NCBI RefSeq assembly: GCF_001698815.1
Contig: NZ_LGSI01000043.1
Coordinates: 62,001 to 126,000 of the forward strand
Source of the DNA: Pseudomonas syringae
GTDB lineage: Bacteria > Pseudomonadota > Gammaproteobacteria > Pseudomonadales > Pseudomonadaceae
Direction of reading: 5' to 3'
DNA: 64,000 nt
In this document: positions 57,071 through 64,000 of the stretch, piece by piece
Position numbering within the stretch: position 1 is the stretch's first letter
Layout of the letters: every line of letters starts with the position of its first letter
The notes under the pieces: model-generated
What the model was told of the DNA's origin: nothing
The model's database searches: none
The model's input: only the letters and a program-made list of their open reading frames with translations
Made by a program: the position numbers and the translations under genes

Positions 57071-58981
57071 GTGCACAGCAATCATCTGACCCGGCACGCA
57101 CAACAAGTCCTGACGGTCGCCAAAGGCGAGGCGCAATTGCGCGGCCCTGGCAGCGACCCGTCCATCGTCCGTTCCTGGCTGCGTTGCCTGGACGATTACC
57201 ATCTCGACCCCGCGCACGCCACTGCGCCAGTGGTGCTCGAACATGATCGCGTGCTGGAAAGCCGCCAGCGTTTGCAGCAAGTCCTGAGCGTCGCCGGTCA
57301 GGAAATGAGCAGCCTGCATCAACAGTTGGCAGACGGCCATGCCGTATTGCTGACCGATGCGCGTGGCGTGATCCTCAACTGCGTCACCGCGCCTGCCGAG
57401 CGTACGGTTTTCGAACGCGCCGGGTTGTGGCTGGGCGCTGACTGGAGCGAGGCGTGCGAAGGCACCAACGGCATCGGCACCTGCCTGGTAGAACGCCAGC
57501 CGCTGACCATTCATCGCGACGAACATTTTCGTGGCCGTCATACCGGCCTGACGTGTTCGGCCAGTCCGGTTTTCGATCCTCATGGCGATTTGCTCGCTGT
57601 TCTCGACGTGTCCTCGGCGCGCGATGATGTGTCGCGGCAAAGCCAGTTTCACACCATGGCGCTGGTCAACCTTTCGGCGAAACTCATCGAGAGCAGCTAT
57701 TTCCGCCATCATTTTGAAGACCAGTGGTTGCTGCGTTTTCACGTGCAATCCGAATCGGTCGGGCTTTTCAGCGAGGGGCTGCTGGCGTTCGATGGCGAAG
57801 GCCGAATCAGCGCGCTGAATCAGAGTGCTCTGAACCTGCTGGGCCTTGGGCGCAGTCAGCTGCTGGGTCAGCCGGTGGACATGTTTTTTGACTGTTCACT
57901 CAGCGAACTGCTGGGGCGCGCCAGTCCTGAGGCGCATACCAGCTGGCCCATGCGCACCCGCGACGGTCGCGGATTCTTCGCCGCCTTGCGTGGGCAACTG
58001 CCGCGCACTGCGAAAGGCCCGACGGCGCGGGTAGTCCAGGCTGCGACCCAAACTGTCCCGCCGAGCGGTATTTGTCTGGGCGATGAGGCATTGCAGAACG
58101 ATTTTCGCCGAGCGCTACGGGTCTTCGAGCGCGACGTACCTTTATTGATCAATGGCGAAACCGGCTCCGGCAAGGAAGCTTTTGCCAAGGCCGTGCATCA
58201 GGCCAGCCTGCGTTCGAGCAAGGCGTTCGTCGCGCTGAATTGCGCGGCGATCCCGGAAAGCCTCATCGAAAGCGAACTGTTCGGCTATCGCGGCGGCAGT
58301 TTTACCGGCGCGCGCAAGGAAGGCATGCGCGGCAAACTGCAGCAGGCTGACGGCGGCACGTTGTTCCTGGATGAAATCGGCGACATGCCGCTGGCCCTGC
58401 AAACCCGCTTGCTGCGGGTGCTGGAAGATCGTCTGGTAGTGCCGATTGGTGGAGAACCCCAAGCGGTGGATGTACGAATTATCAGCGCAACCCACCGGAA
58501 TCTGCTGGAACGCGTGTCCGATGGCAGCTTCCGTGAGGATTTGTATTACCGGCTCAATGGGCTGGAAGTGGCGTTGCCCGCCTTGCGTGAGCGTAGCGAC
58601 AAGTCGCAGCTGCTGGACTTTTTGCTGACACAGGAATCTGCCGGGCAACGCCTGACCATAGACGGCAAGGCGCGCCAGGCGTTATTGGGTTTTGCCTGGC
58701 CGGGTAACGTCAGGCAACTGCGCACGGTGTTGCGCACTTTGGCTGCGTTATGTGAAGAGAATCGGATTTGTTTTGACGATCTTCCGGCAGCCATTCGTCT
58801 TGGCGCTGCGCCAGTCGCGGCGACGTCGGTGGTTGATCATCCGCTGGAGGACGCCGAGCGCAGCGCGTTGATCTCGACACTTGAGTCCCATCGCTGGCAC
58901 ATGACCCACAGCGCCCGGCAGCTGGGGATCAGCCGTAATACGTTGTATCGAAAATTGCGCAAGCATGGGATTGCGAGATAA
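57071..58981 (+). CDS. sigma-54-dependent activator, AcoR type
   Basis: 636 residues from the GTG at 57071; GGAG is 11 nt upstream. An N-terminal GAF-like sensor (CEGTNGIGTCLVERQPL), a PAS-like middle domain (EGLLAFDGEGRISALNQSA), an AAA+ domain with Walker A GETGSGKE near 361, GSFTGA (a variant of the GAFTGA sigma-54 loop) near 406 and Walker B GGTLFLDEIGD, then a Fis-type HTH ending ISRNTLYRKLRKHG. Controls the divergent aldehyde dehydrogenase gene. Ligand unknown. Confidence 0.92.
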   Translation: MHSNHLTRHAQQVLTVAKGEAQLRGPGSDPSIVRSWLRCLDDYHLDPAHATAPVVLEHDRVLESRQRLQQVLSVAGQEMSSLHQQLADGHAVLLTDARGVILNCVTAPAERTVFERAGLWLGADWSEACEGTNGIGTCLVERQPLTIHRDEHFRGRHTGLTCSASPVFDPHGDLLAVLDVSSARDDVSRQSQFHTMALVNLSAKLIESSYFRHHFEDQWLLRFHVQSESVGLFSEGLLAFDGEGRISALNQSALNLLGLGRSQLLGQPVDMFFDCSLSELLGRASPEAHTSWPMRTRDGRGFFAALRGQLPRTAKGPTARVVQAATQTVPPSGICLGDEALQNDFRRALRVFERDVPLLINGETGSGKEAFAKAVHQASLRSSKAFVALNCAAIPESLIESELFGYRGGSFTGARKEGMRGKLQQADGGTLFLDEIGDMPLALQTRLLRVLEDRLVVPIGGEPQAVDVRIISATHRNLLERVSDGSFREDLYYRLNGLEVALPALRERSDKSQLLDFLLTQESAGQRLTIDGKARQALLGFAWPGNVRQLRTVLRTLAALCEENRICFDDLPAAIRLGAAPVAATSVVDHPLEDAERSALISTLESHRWHMTHSARQLGISRNTLYRKLRKHGIAR

Positions 58982-58989
58982 CCCAAGCC

Positions 58990-59080
58990 GTTGGAGCGCG
59001 GCTTGCCCGCGAAGGCATTGTTTCAGGCGATAGATGTATCGATTGGGACTCCGATTCGCGGGCAAGCCTCGCTCCAACGG
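58990..59080. repeat. REP palindrome pair, GGAGCGCGGCTTGCCCGCGA class
   Basis: Same class as 1687 and 7849, with one base variant in the left half-site. Sits between the activator gene and mpl. Confidence 0.8.
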
Positions 59081-59178
59081 AAGATATTTCATTTGAGGAC
59101 CGTAATCCGCCCCCACAAACACTAAGTGCCATTTCACCGCCCCTGAGCTAACCTGCGCGGATGTTTTAAGAGGTGGTC

Positions 59179-60528
59179 ATGCATATTCATATCCTTGGTA
59201 TTTGCGGCACTTTCATGGGGTCGCTGGCGGTGCTCGCCAAAGAGTTGGGCCATCGGGTCACCGGCTCCGACGCCAATGTTTATCCGCCGATGAGCACGCA
59301 ATTGCAGGCTCAAGGCATCGAATTGACTCAGGGTTACGGCCCGGAGCAGCTCGACCCCGCACCTGATCTGGTGGTGATTGGCAACGCGTTGTCGCGGGGC
59401 AATCCGGCGGTCGAGTACGTGCTGAATAAAGGCCTGCCTTACGTTTCCGGCCCGCAATGGCTCGCCGATCACGTGTTGCAAGGTCGCTGGGTGCTGGCGG
59501 TGGCCGGCACGCATGGCAAAACCACGACCAGCAGCATGCTGGCCTGGGTGCTGGAACATGCGGGCATGAGCCCTGGTTTCCTGATCGGCGGCGTGCCGCA
59601 GAATTTTGCGGTGTCGGCCCGTTTGGGTGACACGCCGTTTTTCGTGGTGGAAGCGGACGAATACGACAGCGCGTTTTTCGACAAGCGTTCCAAGTTCGTT
59701 CATTACCGCCCGCGCACCGCGATCCTCAATAATCTTGAGTTCGATCATGCGGACATCTTCCCTGATCTGCCCGCTATCGAGCGGCAGTTCCATCACCTGG
59801 TGCGCACTATTCCAAGTGAAGGCCTGGTGATTCATCCCACCACTGAACCGGCGCTGACGCGGGTCATTCAAATGGGTTGCTGGACGCCGGTACAAACCAC
59901 CGGTCAGAACGGCCAGTGGCAGGCGCGCTTGCTCAGCGAAGACGGTTCACGTTTTGAAGTGATTTTCGAAGGCCAGTTGCAAGGTGTGGTCGAGTGGGAC
60001 ATGACCGGCCAGCACAACGTGGCCAACGCTTTGGCAACTCTGGCTGCCGCGCGCCATGTTGGCGTCGTGCCAGCCATGGGCGTTGAAGCCTTGAGCGCGT
60101 TCAAAAGCGTCAAGCGGCGCATGGAGAAGGTGGCCGAAGTGCGCGGCATCACCATCTATGACGACTTCGCCCACCACCCGACCGCTATCGCCACCACCCT
60201 CGATGGCCTGCGCAAGAAAATCGGCGATGCGCCACTGATCGCGATCATCGAGCCGCGTTCCAACTCCATGAAGCTTGGCGCCCACCGCGACGGCCTGCCG
60301 GAAAGCGTGCAGCAGGCTGATCAAGTGGTGTGGTATGCCCCGGCCAATCTGGGCTGGGATCTGGCCGGAACCGCCGCGTTGTGTTCAGTGCCCGCCGTGG
60401 TGTGCGATTCGCTGGAAGGGATTATTGCCCGGGTGAAAAGCCAGGCACAGCCGGGCACGCACATCGTGATCATGAGCAACGGCGGCTTCGGCGGCCTGCA
60501 CGGCAAACTGGCCGAGGCACTGCAATGA
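59179..60528 (+). CDS. mpl: UDP-MurNAc:L-Ala-gamma-D-Glu-meso-DAP ligase
   Basis: 449 residues from the ATG at 59179 (AAGAGG upstream; GTG at 59173 is an alternative). Mur-ligase family: [21 protein letters not shown] at the N-terminus, ATP-binding [34 protein letters not shown] and central [13 protein letters not shown], all typical of Mpl. Recycles the murein tripeptide from the periplasm into UDP-MurNAc-tripeptide. Overlaps ubiX by 4 bp. Confidence 0.96.
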   Translation: MHIHILGICGTFMGSLAVLAKELGHRVTGSDANVYPPMSTQLQAQGIELTQGYGPEQLDPAPDLVVIGNALSRGNPAVEYVLNKGLPYVSGPQWLADHVLQGRWVLAVAGTHGKTTTSSMLAWVLEHAGMSPGFLIGGVPQNFAVSARLGDTPFFVVEADEYDSAFFDKRSKFVHYRPRTAILNNLEFDHADIFPDLPAIERQFHHLVRTIPSEGLVIHPTTEPALTRVIQMGCWTPVQTTGQNGQWQARLLSEDGSRFEVIFEGQLQGVVEWDMTGQHNVANALATLAAARHVGVVPAMGVEALSAFKSVKRRMEKVAEVRGITIYDDFAHHPTAIATTLDGLRKKIGDAPLIAIIEPRSNSMKLGAHRDGLPESVQQADQVVWYAPANLGWDLAGTAALCSVPAVVCDSLEGIIARVKSQAQPGTHIVIMSNGGFGGLHGKLAEALQ

Positions 60529-61154
60529 ACGGCCCGGAACGCGTCACCGTTGCCATGACCGGCGCGTCGGGCGCGCAATATGGCCTGCGCCTGCTTGATT
60601 GTCTGGTGCGTGAAGATCGCGAAGTGCATTTCCTGATTTCCAAGGCCGCGCAGCTAGTGATGGCGACCGAGACGGATGTCTTGCTGCCACCTAAACCGAC
60701 CATGATGCAGGCGTTCCTTACCGAATACACCGGCGCGGCAGCGGGGCAGATTCGCGTGTATGGCAAGGAAGACTGGATGTCGCCCGTGGCCTCGGGCTCA
60801 GGCTCGCCCAGCGCCATGGTCGTCGTGCCATGCTCGACCGGGACCCTGTCGGCGATTGCCACCGGCGCATGCAATAACCTGATCGAGCGCGCTGCGGATG
60901 TGACTCTCAAGGAGCGTCGGCAGCTGATTCTGGTGCCGCGTGAGGCGCCGTTTTCCAGCATTCATCTGGAGAACATGCTCAAGTTGTCGAACATGGGCGC
61001 GGTGATTCTTCCGGCATCGCCCGGCTTTTATCATCAGCCGCAAACCATCGACGACTTGATTGACTTCGTGGTCGCCAGAATCCTCAACCTGCTGAACATC
61101 CCGCAAGACATGCTGCCGCGTTGGGGCGAACATCATTTGAGCGCTGATGAATAA
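60525..61154 (+). CDS. ubiX: flavin prenyltransferase UbiX
   Basis: 209 residues from the ATG at 60525. [20 protein letters not shown] flavin-binding loop, [25 protein letters not shown], and [15 protein letters not shown], all expected for UbiX, which makes the prenylated FMN used by UbiD. Full length. Starts inside the mpl stop. Confidence 0.96.
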   Translation: MNGPERVTVAMTGASGAQYGLRLLDCLVREDREVHFLISKAAQLVMATETDVLLPPKPTMMQAFLTEYTGAAAGQIRVYGKEDWMSPVASGSGSPSAMVVVPCSTGTLSAIATGACNNLIERAADVTLKERRQLILVPREAPFSSIHLENMLKLSNMGAVILPASPGFYHQPQTIDDLIDFVVARILNLLNIPQDMLPRWGEHHLSADE

Positions 61155-61431
61155 GCTGCTGCTGATTGCCCTGGCGCTGACCCTGACCGGCTGCGCCACC
61201 GCCCGCACGCTCAACGCGGCGCAACCCGGCGCGCCAGTGGTGTATGCCGGGACGCGGCTGGATTTGTATGCGATGCGGGGTGGTTGTTGCGCGATGGATC
61301 GTTTTGGTGCCGAAGCGCCGAGCTATCCGGGGCTCGATCTGCCCGGCAGCGCGGTGCTCGATACCTTGCTGCTGCCGTTGTCGCTGCTGACCGCGTTGGG
61401 GGTTGGGTTTCAGGCGACGGGTGGGTTGTAG
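61147..61431 (+). CDS. YceK/YidQ-like small lipoprotein
   Basis: 94 residues, overlapping the ubiX end by 8 bp. Lipoprotein signal with lipobox LTLTGC, then [20 protein letters not shown] and [19 protein letters not shown], which fit the YceK family (DUF1375). Predicted to sit in the envelope. Function unknown. Confidence 0.8.
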   Translation: MNKLLLIALALTLTGCATARTLNAAQPGAPVVYAGTRLDLYAMRGGCCAMDRFGAEAPSYPGLDLPGSAVLDTLLLPLSLLTALGVGFQATGGL

Positions 61432-61436
61432 GCGAG

Positions 61437-61524
61437 GTGGGAGCAAGCTTGCTTGCGAAGGCATTCAAGGCCCAGACATAGGGGTTGAGCTCACCGACGT
61501 CTTCGCGAGCAAGCTCGCTCCCAC
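61437..61524. repeat. REP palindrome pair, GGGAGCAAGCTTGCTTGCGA class
   Basis: A slightly diverged left half-site and a standard right half-site CGCGAGCAAGCTCGCTCCCA, between the convergent lipoprotein and oxidoreductase genes. Confidence 0.8.
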
Positions 61525-61548
61525 AAGGGCTCAATTCAGCGTTCCGCG

Positions 61549-62190
61549 CTACTTCCCCAACTTCCTCAACTCATCCGACTCCACAACCCGTTCGCCGGGT
61601 TGTTCTTCCAGGGCCAGACGCCACAGCGCTCGGGCCAGGCTGCAAGCCTCGATGGCGCCGTATTTACCGGGGATCAGCTTGGCGATGGGCGCGGCGAGTT
61701 GTTCGGCCAGGCGCGTTTCATTGCGATTGCCCACCAGCAGCGAAGGGCGGGCGATGGTCAGCTGCGGCCAGTCCTGCGCCTTGAGCGCCTGCTCCATTTC
61801 ACCCTTGGTACGGGTGTAGAACACGCTGGAGCCTGGATCTGCATTGATGGCACTGATCACCACCAAATGCCGCGCGCCCATTTCCCGGGCGCGTTTGCCA
61901 AAAGCCACCACCATATCCAGATCGATCGCGCGGAAAGCTTCCTGCGAACCGGCCTGTTTGATGGTGCTGCCCAGGCAGCAGAAAGCGATATCGACCTGGC
62001 CACTCAGGGTCGGCAGCAGGCTCGTCAACTCACCCACGGGATTTTCCAGTCGCGGATGCTCGGCCAACGGCCGTCGGGTCGGGGCCAGCACGCGGCTGAC
62101 CGTGGGTTCATTGAGCAGGCGATCCAGCAAGTGTTCGCCAGTCAGGCCGGTGGCACCGGCGAGCAGGATGTGTTGCGGCGTCAAGTACAT
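61549..62190 (-). CDS. NAD(P)-binding oxidoreductase of the atypical SDR group
   Basis: 213 residues from the ATG at 62190 with GGAGGA 6 nt upstream. Rossmann loop [14 protein letters not shown], then [46 protein letters not shown] (Ser...YxxxK-like) and [11 protein letters not shown]. Resembles the HTATIP2/YwnB family. Substrate unknown. Single gene. Confidence 0.85.
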   Translation of the reverse strand: MYLTPQHILLAGATGLTGEHLLDRLLNEPTVSRVLAPTRRPLAEHPRLENPVGELTSLLPTLSGQVDIAFCCLGSTIKQAGSQEAFRAIDLDMVVAFGKRAREMGARHLVVISAINADPGSSVFYTRTKGEMEQALKAQDWPQLTIARPSLLVGNRNETRLAEQLAAPIAKLIPGKYGAIEACSLARALWRLALEEQPGERVVESDELRKLGK

Positions 62191-62216
62191 AAAGTCCTCC
62201 CTTGATAGACGACAGC

Positions 62217-63941
62217 TTAGTGGCTGCCGACGGTCTTCGCTTCCTTGCGAGTCGATACCGTATTGAGTGCACGTTCCGCCTGACTCTTGCGCAGCAGATT
62301 CCAATGCGCGATGACGCCTTTGGGCGCCCAGATCTGAGGCTCGGAAGCGTCGAAATTGTCAGCGATTTCACGCTCGGCCACGGTATCTTTGGCCGCATTG
62401 AACGCTTGTTGCAAGTCGTCGGTTTCAACCAGTGCCTTGGCGAACAGCGCGTCACCGAAATAAGTGAAGTCGGCTTCTTCCGAGCAGCCAAAGGAAACCC
62501 GGTCTTCTCGCGACGCGGTCATCACCAACGTGCGCTCGTCTTTGAGTGACGGAATGAAGCCGCCCGAGTAGCACGCCGAAATTACCACGACCTTGTCGCG
62601 GTTTTTCAGGGGCGCCATGACCGCTGCCAACTCATCGGCGGGCAAATCCGCGAGTTCGATGCGCGGCTGATCCAGAACCAGCTCGTGATCCTGGGTGCCG
62701 TGGCTGGTCAGGTAAATGAATACCAGGTCTTCCGGGCCGCTGCGTTGCGCGAGGGTGCGCATGGCGCGGCTGATGTTTTCCCGGGTCGCCAATGGCCGAT
62801 CAATCATGTGGTCGCGATGGTTGACCAGGCTGATCTGGCCGTAAGCGCCGAATCGCGAGGCCAGCAGGTTGCTGACAAAGTCCGCCTCGCGCAGAAATAC
62901 GCTTTGCTTGCCGTCGCCGCCCACCACCAACGTGAACAGCTCTACAGCAGGGGTTGAAACGGGCACCGCGGCCAGGGCTTTTTCCAGCAGCGGGCCTTGG
63001 GCGAGCATGCCGACTTCCAGTGCGTCAGGCAGAAGTTTGCCCTGGGCGTCACGCACGCGCTGGCTGTTGACCCAGAAACCGCTCTGCACCGTGCCTTGCG
63101 CAGAGGTCAGGACGCCTTGGCCCTGATAAGTGTCATCAGCAAACTCGCCCACGTAAGTACTGCCATCGGCCAGTCGCAGACGGCCTTGTCCGGAGAATTT
63201 CCAACCGCTGAATTCGCCGACATAGTGGCTGCCATCGGTGCCGATCAATTCACCCCGGCCGTTGAGCGCACCATCCTTGAACATCCCGACCCACACGTCG
63301 CCGTCGCTGTTTTCATAGCGGCCGTGACCGTTGAGCTGGTTGTTGATGAATCCGCCAACGTATTGATCGCCATCGGCGCTGTTGAAGCTGCCGATGCCTT
63401 GCAGCTGACCATTGACGAAGTTGCCGCTGAATTGATTGCCGCTGGCGTCGCTGCGCTGGCCTTCGCCGTTCGGCTTGCCGCGGGAGAACTGGCCCTGATA
63501 CTGGCTGCCGTCATCGAGTTCGAGGCGACCCAGGCCGTCGTATTGGTCAGCCTTGAATGCGCCGCGATAGGTCAGGCCTTTCTCTTTGAGCGTGCCTTCG
63601 CCTTCGCGGCGGCCCAGCTTGAAGCCGCCGACGTAACTGCCGCCGCTGGTGGTCAGCGTGCCGTGTCCATCGAACAGGCCATTGGCGAAGCCGCCTTTGT
63701 AGACGTCGCCATTGCTCGCGTGCCATTCACCCTGGCCATGCCACTGGCCATTCTGGAATTGCCCGGCGTACCAGCTGCCATTGGGGTAATCGATCCGGCC
63801 CTGGCCTTGCAGCAAGCCATTGACCACGTCGCCGCGATAACGTCCGCCGTCGGGCAGGCGTGCGTCGGGAGGGGGCAGCGGTTCGCCGTCACCGCAGGCA
63901 GCGATTAGGAGTGACAGAGCCAGTGGAACAAGCGCGCGCAT
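62217..63941 (-). CDS. lipoprotein with MORN repeats and a C13 caspase-like peptidase domain
   Basis: 574 residues. Lipoprotein signal [16 protein letters not shown], then about ten to eleven 23-residue MORN repeats between residues 30 and 300 (for example [40 protein letters not shown]). The last 270 residues form a C13/legumain-like domain: [12 protein letters not shown], catalytic His in [10 protein letters not shown] near 410 and Cys in [11 protein letters not shown] near 453. MORN repeats in bacteria may bind lipid or envelope surfaces. The gene stands alone, ending 27 nt before the divergent oxidoreductase start. Role unknown. Confidence 0.85.
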   Translation of the reverse strand: MRALVPLALSLLIAACGDGEPLPPPDARLPDGGRYRGDVVNGLLQGQGRIDYPNGSWYAGQFQNGQWHGQGEWHASNGDVYKGGFANGLFDGHGTLTTSGGSYVGGFKLGRREGEGTLKEKGLTYRGAFKADQYDGLGRLELDDGSQYQGQFSRGKPNGEGQRSDASGNQFSGNFVNGQLQGIGSFNSADGDQYVGGFINNQLNGHGRYENSDGDVWVGMFKDGALNGRGELIGTDGSHYVGEFSGWKFSGQGRLRLADGSTYVGEFADDTYQGQGVLTSAQGTVQSGFWVNSQRVRDAQGKLLPDALEVGMLAQGPLLEKALAAVPVSTPAVELFTLVVGGDGKQSVFLREADFVSNLLASRFGAYGQISLVNHRDHMIDRPLATRENISRAMRTLAQRSGPEDLVFIYLTSHGTQDHELVLDQPRIELADLPADELAAVMAPLKNRDKVVVISACYSGGFIPSLKDERTLVMTASREDRVSFGCSEEADFTYFGDALFAKALVETDDLQQAFNAAKDTVAEREIADNFDASEPQIWAPKGVIAHWNLLRKSQAERALNTVSTRKEAKTVGSH

Positions 63942-64000
63942 GGTAGATCCCGAAAAATTTAAAGCCAGGCGAGTTTCGAATGTGCCCGAGCGGGCGCCAT

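Overview
The window is chromosomal DNA of a Pseudomonas, most likely of the P. fluorescens/P. putida lineage. The evidence is high GC, the gene order nrdR-ribD-ribC-ribBA-ribH-nusB-thiL-pgpA-ribA, then dxs-ispA-xseB, then ppa, an mtfA-like gene, a DedA gene, aldehyde dehydrogenase with its sigma-54 regulator, mpl and ubiX, plus at least nine Pseudomonas-type REP palindromes of three sequence classes. No rRNA, tRNA or CRISPR array was seen.

Layout. 1-10.5 kb: the N-terminal part of a large Lhr helicase, two overlapping sugar-nucleotide dehydratase/reductase genes, an OmpW porin, and a four-gene operon (DUF2796, ABC ATPase, FtsX-type permease, DUF3299) behind a Zur-like box, followed by small conserved genes and the thioredoxin-fold chaperone CnoX/YbbN. 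10.7-18.3 kb: the riboflavin/nusB/thiL/pgpA operon, nearly all genes joined by 4-bp overlaps, carrying a 142-bp MITE-like palindrome between nusB and thiL. 18.4-21.6 kb: isoprenoid genes dxs and ispA with xseB.

21.6-51.7 kb is a variable region between xseB and ppa. Its left part is a defence cluster: a 1179-residue SF1 helicase with a C-terminal phospholipase-D nuclease (matching type II Mokosh, MkoC), then a type I restriction-modification operon hsdM-hsdS-COG2958-YhcG-hsdR, in which the YhcG-type gene carries an in-frame amber codon. Next come an IS256 remnant, a FecI-FecR-TonB-receptor iron module, an apparently intact tyrosine recombinase, and an operon of five genes (PepSY protein, cytochrome b561, exported BNR propeller, membrane protein, LTA-synthase-like sulfatase) divergent from an OmpR-type two-component system. 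Two long structured direct repeats (A at 40402, B at 48425) bracket that operon and regulator. To the right lie two inverted consensus DnaA boxes, a 20-bp perfect hairpin, and a frameshifted P4-type integrase. A 24-bp direct repeat at 34118 and 50746 may mark old attachment sites. A LexA/CI-like repressor ends the region.

52.1-64 kb returns to core genes: ppa, mtfA-like peptidase, DedA, a GNAT, aldehyde dehydrogenase with a good sigma-54 promoter facing its AcoR-type activator, mpl, ubiX, a small lipoprotein, an NAD(P)-binding oxidoreductase, and a lipoprotein joining many MORN repeats to a C13 caspase-like protease domain.

Most worth following: the recombinase-associated repeats A/B with unknown structure, the helicase-PLD plus type I RM cluster with its broken YhcG gene, the two-component-controlled five-gene envelope operon, and the MORN-C13 lipoprotein.
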